Assembly: GCA_905116865.2 (NCBI GenBank)
Contig: CAJHNH020000806.1
Coordinates: 62,001 to 126,000 of the forward strand
Length of the DNA stretch: 64,000 nucleotides
Source: Candidula unifasciata
Taxonomy: Eukaryota > Mollusca > Gastropoda > Stylommatophora > Geomitridae
Reading direction: 5' to 3'
A model generated the notes under the pieces. It worked only from the letters and a program-made list of their open reading frames with translations. It had not been told where the DNA came from and ran no database searches. Positions 1 through 10,877 of the stretch are shown one piece after another (position 1 is the first letter of the stretch; each line of letters opens with the position of its first letter). The translations under genes were made by a program, and so were the position numbers.

Positions 1-1872
<1,872 letters not shown>

Positions 1873-1877
1873 ACATT

Positions 1878-2152
1878 ATGTCTAAACTGACAGACAGACA
1901 AACAAGTAGTGTGACCAACCTTCTTAGAAAATCTATATCAGCTACATGTGAAAGGTCTACAGCCGAACTGCCCACTGTTTTGGTGAAGATATCTCTCGTT
2001 TGGAAGTCGACCTCGCGGAAATCTGGCCGATTCCTAACCTGCTGCCACCTGTCGGCTAGTGAAATGTTGTACCTACCTAGTACAGGCAACATTTTGATTC
2101 TGCTTGTGTACAGCTGAATCCATCTTCCGTCTAGTCTCCTTTTGTTCACCAT
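1878..2152 (-). other. Unassigned open stretch next to the (GATA)n array
   Basis: The minus strand reads MVNKRRLDGRWIQLY, later GRYNISLADRWQQVRN and DFQTRDIF, for about 90 codons before running into the GATA array. Composition is that of a real protein rather than low complexity. I do not recognise it. It may be a fragment of the retrotransposon whose endonuclease lies on the other side of the array, or another repeat protein. Confidence 0.3.
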
Positions 2153-2164
2153 CTTTTTTTAGGG

Positions 2165-2775
2165 AACGTTGCCTTTGAAACTGTTGGTTTAAAAAATATT
2201 CTCAGATGCCGGTTTGCTCAGGTTTATGACCACTAGTGTCATTGTTATGTTTGCTATTGTCAAGAAGAAAACAATGGTGTGCATTTCAGTGTATCACTTT
2301 AGGTAATTATATAATCAATCGTTGTCCTTCCCAATATGGAGGATAGGCTTGTCAGAATGTTTAGCGTCGGGGTTACTTTTGCTCCTGTTAGCAGTTTGCT
2401 CATACAGTCTCCACATATGGACGGAAATCTTAGATTTTCGTTACCTAAGCTCGTAAGTTAAGTGCTTGGCGCAGCACTGTGAGTTACGTTTTTCGTGTGG
2501 TATCCTATTAATGTGTGCATATTCAGTACGGCGAGTAATTGGTTTACGTGTGGGCTGGCGAAATACAGTATGTAATAATCTTGCGTGTTCATAGCCACCT
2601 TATCGTGACTGACTACTTCTATCAACGACAAACTGCAATTCTTATAGCTACTGTAGGCTTTGGCGCTTCTAGCAACTGCATTTTTTATTTACTACTGGTG
2701 CATATTTCTGGAGTTTGCCGGGACTAATTGTTTCTTCACCGGTGTTTCAGATAGGGTAGAAAGGGACAGGGACGG
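2165..2775. other. Unique sequence, nothing recognised
   Basis: No coding, RNA or repeat feature could be supported here. Confidence 0.5.
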
Positions 2776-2779
2776 AGCA

Positions 2780-3015
2780 AGTATGACATTGACTGACTGA
2801 CTGACTTTCTACCCCACCAGGACATCACACAAGCGATAGACACCCAATGACACAAAGTACCACTATGTGGATGAGGATCACCGTGGAGAGGTCCCAGAAA
2901 CCGCGTTCAGCCTTTAGGCCATATTTATGGCCAGGCTATATTGCGGCCCCCGGCAAAAGACAGAGTAGGGCTTCAAATAACGAAAAATGTCATGAAAAGG
3001 ACGAGAAGTTATAAC
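2780..3015 (+). repeat. Interspersed repeat family G, copy 1
   Basis: A segment of about 230 bp beginning at CTTTCTACCCCACCAGGACA and ending near AAAAGGACGAGAAG. Similar segments occur at 26953-27070, 27105-27325 and 43025-43225 in the same orientation. They share the blocks TCACACAAGCGATA, GTGGAGAGGTC, AGAAACCGCGTTCAG and GGGCTTCAAATAAC. No coding capacity or clear tRNA head was seen. It is probably a non-autonomous transposon. Confidence 0.7.
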
Positions 3016-3044
3016 TAGTATGACAGTGAAGTTGAAACCTCCAT

Positions 3045-3370
<326 letters not shown>

Positions 3371-3379
3371 CAATAAAGT

Positions 3380-3885
3380 TCCAGCTTCATAGCAAATGGG
3401 TCGCCCCATAAATGCATCGTTCCCGTCCCAACGAAAACCACATAACATGCATATCACTGTTCCTTCCGAAACAAAAACTACACTGACCGCGGCCTCTGAA
3501 ACGCTAATAGCATACACTCGTACTAAATGCAAAAGACAGCCGTCAGAAGTACCAGCACAAACAGTCCGACACAAGAAAAGCAGCGCTCAGCGTCGACGAA
3601 AGCAGCGGTTACAAAAGAGTAGTAGCTGCACACGCAATGAATCGCACAAGACATCTCCAGCTTTCTGGTAACTGGCCTATCGCCATTTTCTTATCACAAC
3701 ACTAACCACACCAAACCAAAGCATAACAAACAAAAAAATCCATAGCTCACAGTGTCTCGCTATGCACTCAACTCAGTAGCCTGGCTACGGAACTATATCT
3801 TTTCAGTCAATGTGTGGAGGAAAATGCAACAGCTAACTATTGTTAGAAGCACACGCTTGCCACGACTAAAACAACAAGCCTGCCT
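3380..3885. other. Unique sequence with an unassigned short open frame
   Basis: An open stretch of 91 codons on the + strand (3396-3671) has no recognisable motif. Nothing else could be supported. Confidence 0.4.
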
Positions 3886-3889
3886 CTCT

Positions 3890-4015
3890 ACTGTAGTCTC
3901 TTTCATGCCGACCTAATGTTTTGGGTTCGAATCCGTGTGATCTATCAAATATCAGTCTAACTGTGTGTAACAAGGGCGCCTAAAGGCATGGAAAAGGGCG
4001 CTTAAGTTTTTATTT
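3890..4015 (+). repeat. tRNA-derived SINE fragment, family E (short copy)
   Basis: Contains a perfect polymerase III B box, GGTTCGAATCC, near 3933, followed by GCGCCTAAAGGCATGGAAAAG, the palindromic 3' segment seen in other family E copies. The A box region is not clear, so this copy is truncated or rearranged. Confidence 0.55.
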
Positions 4016-4089
4016 TTTTTAACATTTCCAAAGCAAGGGAACTATCATGTGCAAGACTACCTTTAGACCTTGTATGTGTGTCTTAGTGT

Positions 4090-4510
4090 GCACGTGTGTG
4101 TGTGTCTTTCACACTTTTCTATCGTATCCCAGTAACTGTCTGATTGTACATCCGTCTCTCCTTTCCCCTTGAGTATTGAGCGTCTGTCAGATTCCCTGGT
4201 AACTCCTCGCAGCACGATTCTCCTCAGACCGTAATAATCTATTTGCGCGTCCGCACTGTTCACTCGCTCCCAGAGGGACCTCACAACATCCAGCTTGTCA
4301 TACATAAATTCACCACCAAGTGGTGCAGAACCAGCCAGTCTATCTGCCTGCTCATTTCCCAACACACTGGCAGCACCTGGAGAAAATATCCAAAAGATGC
4401 TAACTACTGGGACCTCTGAAGTGATGCGTGCCACTCTGCACCGAGCTTGCCTGTCTCCACCTTTCTCAACATGTTCTGTGAGTCAGTTACAAACACGGCT
4501 CACAGAGATG
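4090..4510 (-). mobile_element. RNase H-like retroelement fragment, copy 1
   Basis: Minus-strand reading gives VFVTDSQNMLRKVETGKLG, then after a frameshift WIFSPGAASVLGNEQADRLAGSAP and VLRGVTRESDRRS. The VTDS and NEQADRLAG motifs, each with an acidic residue, match the second half of the RNase H fold found at the end of some LINE ORF2 proteins. The frameshift shows it is dead. Related copies are near 30.7, 34.3, 35.1, 35.9, 39.7, 42.5 and 50.4 kb. Confidence 0.7.
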
Positions 4511-4599
4511 TGTACAGGTTTACATTATTTATTGCTGCATTCGTTAACTAAACTCACGCTGACGTTTGAGTGTATACAAACAATAGGTTCAAGTAGAAG

Positions 4600-4785
4600 G
4601 AGGAGTAACACAAGGGAGATGAATGGTCCTAGACCACGAGGCAGACCGCGAAGACGATGGAGAGATAACGTCCAGACAGACCTGCAAACACTTGGTGTCA
4701 CCAACTGGAAAGAGAAAGCTAACCAGAGAGATGAATGGAGGAGGGTGATATCTGCAGCAATGAACCTCAAGGGCTCGGAATGCTG
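4600..4785 (+). mobile_element. LINE ORF2 C-terminus, family H, with 3' (GAA)n tail
   Basis: The + strand encodes GRPRRRWRDNVQTDLQTLG, then NWKEKANQRDEWRRVISAA and a stop TGA at 4783-4785. This basic Trp-containing C-terminus is typical of RTE-like reverse transcriptase proteins. The stop is followed at once by (GAA)n. Copies at 25365-25490 (minus) and 42835-42975 (+) share the text, and the 25.4 kb copy also ends in short (GAA)n. Confidence 0.8.
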
Positions 4786-5050
4786 AAGAAGTAGAAGAAG
4801 AAGAAGAAGAAGAAGAAGAAGAAGAAGAAGAAGAAGAAGAAGAAGAAGAAGAAGAAGAAGAAGAAGAAGAAGAAGAAGAAGAAGAAGAAGAAGAAGAAGA
4901 AGAAGAAGAAGAAGAAGAAGAAGAAGAAGAAGAAGAAGAAGAAGAAGAAGAAGAAGAAGAAGAAGAAGAAGAAGAAGAAGAAGAAGAAGAAGAAGAAGAA
5001 GAAGAAGAAGAAGAAGAAGAAGAAGAAGAAAAAGAAGAAGAAGAAGAAGA
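4784..5050. repeat. (GAA)n array of about 265 bp growing from a LINE 3' end
   Basis: Nearly pure GAA beginning at the stop codon of the family H LINE fragment. It is likely an expansion of the simple-repeat 3' tail of that element. Purine-pyrimidine mirror symmetry gives triplex (H-DNA) potential. Confidence 0.97.
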
Positions 5051-5229
5051 ATGAGGAAGAGATGAAGGGAAAGGAGGGGAAGCAGCAACAGCAGAAGTAG
5101 CGAAAAAAGAACAGGAATTGAGGAAAACAAGAGGAAAAAGGAAGTGAACAAGGAACCTGGAGGACAACTACGTACACCTGTTAGCTGCAAACAGTCGACG
5201 TGCGCCTTCAGTTGTCTCTGAGTCAAAAG

Positions 5230-5500
5230 ACAGCAGAAAGTTGATTCAATGGCCAAACACCGAGTCGCAGCCACCAGCTGATAGCCAGAATCGGCTTGTC
5301 ATGTCTGCCTGCACCCAAAAGCACCGCAGTAGTTTGGTGCACAACAGGAAATTTGCGGTGATTGTTTGCATCATATGATTCATCTTTTTTTTTTAACCTT
5401 TTGTTTTTGGCTGCCTGGACCTTAAACACATCGTGCCGTTGTAAAGCTTTTCTGATATTATCTTTGAATCTCTTTAATAAAGTGAGATGATTATGCGGGA
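5230..5500 (-). mobile_element. Degenerate LINE reverse transcriptase C-terminal fragment
   Basis: On the minus strand the reading LKRFKDNIRKALQRHD, followed by Ala/Lys-rich text, resembles the C-terminal tail of LINE reverse transcriptases (an R/K-R-F/Y-K-D block). The match is partial and frames are broken. Confidence 0.45.
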
Positions 5501-5541
5501 TCACACGAAGAGTGCAAAACAACAGATAGGGGAGTGTATAC

Positions 5542-6170
5542 ACTTCTTCTTCTTCTTCTTCTTCTGCGTTCGACATCAGTCATGCTACATATTGAGTCCC
5601 GTCTGGGTCAAAAATAGGATTGTGCGTTTAAGGTTGCCACCTGTCCCCCATAGCTTCTCTCGCAATGTGGATCCTCTGGGCCAGATCCACAGTCTTTGCT
5701 GGAAAAGGTGAGGGCAGTACTGCAGTATGTGCTCAGGGGTCTGTCTTTCTGCTCCACAATCACAGGCAGCAGATTCTTTTATGCCTATCCTGTACAGGTG
5801 TGCTCGAAGACCACAGTGTCCAGTCCGAAGTCTAAAAATTGATGTTTGTTCTTTCCTGTTGAGTTTGTTTATGCTGTCACTCTCTGGTCTGCTTTCTCTA
5901 CTCCCGCTTGAAAGACTGCTTTAGTGCTGTTTTGGTTTCCTTGTAGCTGTGTGGTGGTTGAGGTTGTGGAAGATTACTCCCAGCTTTTTGCCAACTCATC
6001 CGCTCTCTCATTTCCTTGAATACCACAGTGGGCTGGTATCCACTGCAAGACCAGTTCTGCTTCCTTGGAGAGTAAGCCAATGTTGGTCCTTAGATCTGCA
6101 ATTAGTTTGTCTTGTTTTTTGCTTGATAGTGCTTGGAGAACAGACAATGAGTCACTAAGTATAACAATTT
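5542..6170 (-). mobile_element. LINE 3' end with RNase H domain and (GAA)n tail
   Basis: Minus-strand reading from 6165 gives VILSDSLSVLQAL, ELVLQWIPAHCGIQGNERAD and ELAKSWE, the classic RNase H motifs of Jockey/I-type retrotransposons. A frameshift follows, then FRLRTGHCGLRAHLYRIG and AACDCGAERQTPEHILQYCP, the Cys/His C-terminal motif of these proteins. The text runs to a stop near 5587, and short (GAA)n at 5542-5567 is the 3' tail. At least one frameshift makes it non-functional. Confidence 0.9.
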
Positions 6171-6334
6171 TGTGTACACACTGAAAGACTAATTCAACTG
6201 GGTGGGTCGAGAGTGGGCGGGGTAGGGGGAAGTGACGAGTAGAGGTTCTGGAAGATACTCAACGCTGAAGGGAAAACAGAGGTGGAATTTTAAACAGGTT
6301 GCAACTGGTACCATTAGAATGGGAAGTTTTCAAG

Positions 6335-6600
6335 GCTACTGAAAAAAAGAACGAACGAACAAACTTTATTTTCAAAGGGTCACAAATAGGGCACGCAGGC
6401 CCATCTTACATTCAGGCCTTCTAAATACCCATTGGTAAATTTTATGCTGGTCTGGTTTTACGCTACACACTAGCTCGCTTCTGATTGGACGACCTACATA
6501 CCCACTTACTCTGATAAATCGGCCTCGAGCGATCCGACTTTTACACAAGATCACCGGGATATTCCGCACTCGCGCTGATACCGCGTGTTGCATATTTCAC
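6335..6600 (-). mobile_element. LINE 3'UTR-like fragment with AATAAA and (GTTC)n tail
   Basis: On the minus strand the segment ends CCCTTTGAAAATAAAGTTTG followed by GTTCGTTCGTTC and T-rich DNA (near 6340-6375 on the + strand). A polyadenylation-like AATAAA followed by a short tetranucleotide tail is typical of some LINE 3' ends. No coding text was recognised. Confidence 0.45.
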
Positions 6601-6604
6601 TATG

Positions 6605-7055
6605 TCAAAGCTTTTAACACTTCTAAAACATTTAGATACTGGATCTAACACAACCCCCCCCCCCCCCCACCTCCAGAGAGTGACAAAACCTATGTCACGG
6701 GTCGCCTCTTTTTTGGAAATTAAAACGTATATGAAAGAAAACAACAGACTGCGACACCTATAACCTCGACCACGGTAAACTAGTCCACCCAGTTTATCAA
6801 TGGGGTTGACCTACAACCGGTAGTGTGTAAATGGGGAGAATATCGTATAAATAACCCACTTATCTTTCACACAGCAGTTGTATTTTATCAATAAAGCATG
6901 TTATGTTCATGTAATAACATGCATCTTATGAAGTCCAAAACAAAAGCATGAGTGGTAACATGCATGCGCATGCTGGCGCTCGCACACGCAAACTCATTTA
7001 CTCACTTACACACACACACACATAGGCACACAATACACACGTACACAGGGTACGG
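6605..7055. other. Unique sequence with a poly-C run and short (CA)n
   Basis: Contains a C homopolymer near 6653-6669 and a short CA repeat near 7010. No gene could be supported. Confidence 0.5.
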
Positions 7056-7074
7056 AGGGGACGGAGCCCGTGTG

Positions 7075-7345
7075 AGTATGTCCCTAGTGTAGTGATGTCA
7101 GTTCTTGACCCACTCATTCACAGTGCCTGTTCTGTATATTAGAGACCAGTAGGTACTTGGTGGGTGATGTCAGTTTCATGCCAGCCGCCTTTACTTTCCA
7201 TGACTTTACCTGGTACCATTATAGTTAAGTCGACCTGGATCCACGGTCATTTATGTGGAAAAAATAAAGCTTAACCTGTTGGGATTAGAACCTCCGACCT
7301 TCGGATTCTCATGCGAGCGTCCAGCCGCTACAACACGCGACGCCC
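7075..7345 (-). repeat. tRNA-derived SINE, family E
   Basis: The reverse complement begins GGCGTCGCGTGTTGTAGCGG and contains GGTTCTAATCCC, giving a tRNA-like head with A-box and B-box resemblance. The body carries GTAAAGGCGGCTGGC and ACATCACC-type blocks shared with copies at 35275-35545, 54545-54820 and in part 30590-30690. A short piece of the RNase H-like repeat tail (GATGTCAGTTCTTGA) lies next to it at 7092-7106. Confidence 0.65.
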
Positions 7346-7349
7346 TGAT

Positions 7350-8563
7350 GAATAAATAACTCCAGCTAAAACACAAGGATGTTCATAGTCAAACGGTTAG
7401 CTTTTCGCTTGATTGACTACACGCTGTGTGACGTTCATGTCAGTCACAGTTAAACAACTCCGTCACGCCATCTAAAGGGCACACAACCCGGAATCTGCTC
7501 ACGCACACCCGCGTTTCCTGGCTTACGGTAACTGCTCTAGATGATAGAGCAAGCGAGAGAGAGAGCGAGAGAGCCTTCCAACACTATATGGATTCTTTCC
7601 TACATCTGCTTATGTTGATGAATGCACGCGCCCTCTCTCCCTTTCGCAAACACACACGACCGACGCACATCCACGACTCTCAAAGGAAATCGAGTAGGGA
7701 GCGAGAGCAGACGGCCTGCTAGCGGTTTAGTGTGGCGAGGTAGGCGGCATCCAAACCGCTGTAATATGAAATGTCCTTCATTTTCATAATTTCTTGTGTC
7801 GGTTCTGGAGCCATGCTGAAACAGTCCCTGCGCTTGATGACGTCATGCACGCCCCACAAAACGTTTGAGTTGTTCCCTATTTTCTGCTAGTTTATCTAAA
7901 GAAGCCGTTCTTTCCATTTCAGAACATTTGCTGTAGATAATTTCTAAGTTTACTCAACGGTGTTTATAATCTATTTCGTCGAAATTTAGAAATAGAAGGT
8001 AGATATTGGAAGGTTAGAATAAAAATAGATCTACAATACTTTTGCACGTCCGTTATGGACGCGGATATAGCGAAGTTCATGTGATGGTTCTTGGATCAAC
8101 CGGCTGCTTTCGTGCCGGATTCGAACTATAAACTCTTCGCTTGGGACACTGTGTTTGACTTTTAGTGCATTCATCATCATCACCATCCTCATCCTGATTA
8201 GCAAGGCTCGAAAAATAACTTGTATCGAACCACAGAGCACTGCGACATCTCGCCCGCTCACACGCCAGCCCGAGATTTGGCTTCTTATGCGGGGACATCT
8301 TGAAGGGACCGGGGAAAGAGTGAGTCTGGATTGCTCGGCGCAGAATTGTTCCTTGTAGCTTTTGCCGTGCAGAATTGTCTGACCTTCTTGGATATTTTCC
8401 GATCAGGATTTGTTGAATCCATACTCATCTGTTGTTGCTGTTATCAACGTGATCTCATCTGTTAGCGTGGCTAAAGCGAAAAACGGCGCTAACAGGCGGG
8501 ATAGACTATTAACCGCGGTAGGTGTGTGTGTGCCGGTTTGTTGGTACATTCGCCATTATAAAC
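7350..8563 (+). promoter_or_regulatory. Putative promoter and 5'UTR region of the Galpha-o gene
   Basis: This is the repeat-poor segment between the last upstream SINE-like repeat and the start codon. It is the least repetitive 1.2 kb near exon 1, as expected for regulatory DNA. It contains a palindromic ATGACGTCAT at 7837-7846. No TATA box or transcription start can be fixed from sequence alone, and a non-coding 5' exon further upstream is possible. The in-frame TAG at 8519-8521 shows that the DNA just before the ATG is untranslated in the Galpha-o frame. Confidence 0.5.
7837..7846. promoter_or_regulatory. Palindromic CRE (ATGACGTCAT) upstream of exon 1
   Basis: A perfect full-site cAMP response element core, TGACGTCA, within a 10-bp palindrome about 720 bp before the Galpha-o start codon. 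CREB/ATF bZIP dimers bind this sequence in animals. Use as a promoter element here is inference. The same octamer also occurs at several transposon-linked and other sites in the window. Confidence 0.45.
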
Positions 8564-8681
8564 ATGGGTTGTACTCAAAGCGCAGAGGAACGGGCTGCGA
8601 TGGAAAGGAGCAAAGCCATCGAGAAAAACCTGAAAGAAGATGGCATGCAGGCCGCGAAGGATATAAAACTTCTTCTTTTAG
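8564..8681 (+). CDS. GNAO1: Go-type G-protein alpha subunit, coding exon 1 (residues 1-39 plus first base of codon 40)
   Basis: Encodes the N-terminus of a heterotrimeric G-protein alpha subunit, a membrane-anchored GTPase that couples seven-transmembrane receptors to effectors. The reading starts [17 protein letters not shown] and ends DIKLLLLG. Gly2 and Cys3 are the N-myristoylation and palmitoylation sites of the Gi/o class, and the following helix binds G-beta-gamma. The segment [14 protein letters not shown] favours Go over Gi. I chose the ATG at 8564 because an in-frame TAG lies at 8519-8521, no other in-frame ATG intervenes, and the context has A at -3 and G at +4. The exon ends at a strong donor, TTAG|GTAAGT. 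Its 118 coding bases equal the first coding exon of animal Gi/o genes, leaving phase 1. Exons 2 and 3 continue the frame. Cys351, the pertussis toxin site of this family, would lie outside the window. Confidence 0.96.
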
Positions 8682-8689
8682 GTAAGTAG

Positions 8690-9845
8690 ACATTTTCAGC
8701 AAACCACTACTCACTCTAACTGCCTTCCATCATTGCTCACCCACAATCCATCAGACAATTAACATTAACTTCGACATCCATTTTCTCATCAATACGCGAC
8801 CAACGTCTCTCATTGTTTGCAACATTTGTTTGCGATTACGCATTCTAAATATGATATTCACATCTGAATTTTAGAGCGTACATGAAGAAATTATTCGCTT
8901 CAGTATTCGGCCATATTTAGGCGGGGCATATACGAATGGTTGTAGTAAGCCTAGCTGGCCGAAAAAAAAATCAATGCGACCAATCGATTCTCTGGCTTGT
9001 TCTGTGTGCGCGTGCATAAAGAATGGAAGAGAGACTTGGGAGTGAGGCACTAGCCCAACGCTGAGTGAGTCAGTGTGTGTTTGTGTGAGCACATTCATGT
9101 GTGATTGCCTTTGTGTGTGTGGAGTGGTGGCAGGGGTGCTGAGAAGCCACACAAGTTAAGTCCTTACTGCAGGTTTTTTAAAGTTTGGGGTGCCGAAGGA
9201 ACCCGTTTGATCGCGATGTGTTTAAATTCTGAGGCTGAATTATAAAATCAGTAGTTTTTGGGTGGGCGTCGCATATTTGAGGCGCAGTCCGCGCCGCATC
9301 AAGTGTATAAATTACGTGTTCTTCAGGCCAGTTGCCCGGGTGTGAGGTGTAATAGGTGGAGGGGGGCGGGGGGGGGGGAGCGGTACGTAATAACACCCTT
9401 GGGGTGTGAAGAGACCGTTGGCCGCATCTATTAGGTCACCGAATTATGAAATGAGATGCCTCGTTTTCTTTGGCGACGCCATCCTTTCATCTTCTTAAAT
9501 AATGTTCAGCCAGCTATTTTGAGAATGGAAGCTGGGGTCCAGAGCTGTGTGCGGTTAGTGAGTGGTGGGGGGGGGGGGGGTGAGGGTGGGGGAGCCAGCA
9601 TCTATCGCAGGGAGAGGAGTGGGGGAGAGAGGGGGTGTAAACTCCGGCCATTGACACGGCACAGCAGGGATGTTGTTATCATCATAACACCACGACAGAA
9701 TAGTGGGTAAGATGGAGGGGGGGGGAGGGTGTGTGTGTGTGTGTGAAGGGGGGGGGGGTTGAGTTGAGAAAACAAGAGGTTTTATCGTGTTCTCATGCCG
9801 TGTGGTGCTGGCCGTCATGTTGTCTTTAACTTGAACTTTCCGTCT
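8690..9845. other. Intron 1 sequence, nothing recognised apart from G runs
   Basis: Contains several G homopolymers (near 9361-9380, 9565-9582 and 9717-9758) and a short GT tract. No coding or structured feature could be supported. Confidence 0.5.
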
Positions 9846-9849
9846 GGTG

Positions 9850-10200
9850 TATTTCTTCTAATCAGTTCTCTTGCAGATGAACTTCCACACGCTTGGATTT
9901 CAGACTTTATAATGTCCTTTTTCTTCTTCTGCCTTTCTAGCCCCTTATAAAGCATAGGCCCTCAACCAACTTACGCTAAGTCGTTCCATTTTTTTGCTAT
10001 CGCATGCAGCTCTCGCCATGTCCTCCCTATCTTTCTTACTTTATTCTCCAGCTCCCTTCTCCAGGTGTTTTTTGGCCTTCCTTTATTAATATTTCCCTGT
10101 GGGTTCCAATGCAAAGACATTCGTGTTTTATTGTTCTCCGGTTTTCCTATTTCACAGAGAGTTATAACATTCCAGGTGCCAATTCTGGAGGTTTTCCTAG
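9850..10200 (-). mobile_element. LINE reverse transcriptase C-terminal remnant
   Basis: The minus strand contains pieces reading NVFALEPTGKY, KKHLEKGAGE and KKDREDMARAACDSKK with intervening stops. These follow the order seen in LINE C-termini, where a 'W-P-G-K-R' block precedes a 'W-R-R-x-x-E' block and a final Asp-Arg-containing helix. It is heavily decayed. Confidence 0.5.
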
Positions 10201-10204
10201 GTAA

Positions 10205-10670
10205 GAGGAGGTATGTCGACGATCTGGACTACTTTCTCCACACCGTGTCAAACTTTTTCTACTTAAAGAGCCTTCCCTCATCTTGTTGATGAGACAGCCT
10301 TATGCTAAGCCAGAACACGTTGGACATGTTGCAAATCACCAAAACTCAGGTGAAACTGATCGCCACAAATAAGCAAAATTCAAATCAAATAGCAAAGAAA
10401 CCCTCCTCGATAAAGTAGGACTTCGAGCGGCTGAAGGAGGACAGTGTTTTAAATTTTTTTTTTTTTTTTTGCTTTCTAGGATACCATACAATTGTTGATG
10501 AGGCCCTAAGAATTACAAAACCCTGAGGCCCCTATCATATTATATTGCGACAGCTAATCCCAGATAAATTAAAAATATAAACGCCTTTGAAATATATGGA
10601 TAATGGAAATATATAGCAATCCTCTAAAACGACTCTAAGTTATAACTTAAAACAGTTTTTTTTTTTTTTT
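10205..10670. other. Unique A/T-rich intron sequence
   Basis: Holds T homopolymers near 10450 and 10660. Nothing else was recognised. Confidence 0.5.
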
Positions 10671-10673
10671 TTA

Positions 10674-10872
10674 ATAATATCCTACCCCTAGATGACATCA
10701 CACGACAGTCCAACATTTTAGAGGGTGGTAAGACCGGGTTTCCCGACTTTTTGATGCTTTAAGGACCCCAAAACATCTAGAACTGGCCCTAACCCTAACC
10801 TACTTACCTTCCACATACGTTCCACGAGAGAGTGCAGCAAAAGTCCCACAACTGCATGCAAGGACAACAGGA
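10674..10872 (+). mobile_element. MITE-like element family M, copy 1 (right part replaced by minisatellite)
   Basis: Starts AATATCCTACCCCTAGATGA and continues with blocks GACAGTCCAACATTTTAGAG, AAACATCTAGAACTGGCCCT and ACTGCATGCA shared with the copy at 56848-57112. Its right end is lost where the 10.9 kb minisatellite begins. Its CRE-like octamer is mutated (TGACATCA). Confidence 0.75.
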
Positions 10873-10877
10873 TAAAT

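Noticed and set aside
4767..5177. Poly-Leu, poly-Ser and poly-Phe frames over GAA/TTC arrays here and at 36.6, 52.2, 59.5 and 60.3 kb
   Set aside because: Pure trinucleotide arrays translate this way in every frame; there is no gene evidence.
8564..8681. Gi rather than Go identity for the G-alpha gene
   Set aside because: [23 protein letters not shown] and AMGTLS fit Go; Gi normally has other residues at these places. Only the missing C-terminal exons would settle it fully.
8410..8685. A 91-codon open frame overlapping exon 1
   Set aside because: It is an out-of-frame shadow of the Galpha-o exon and its 5'UTR.
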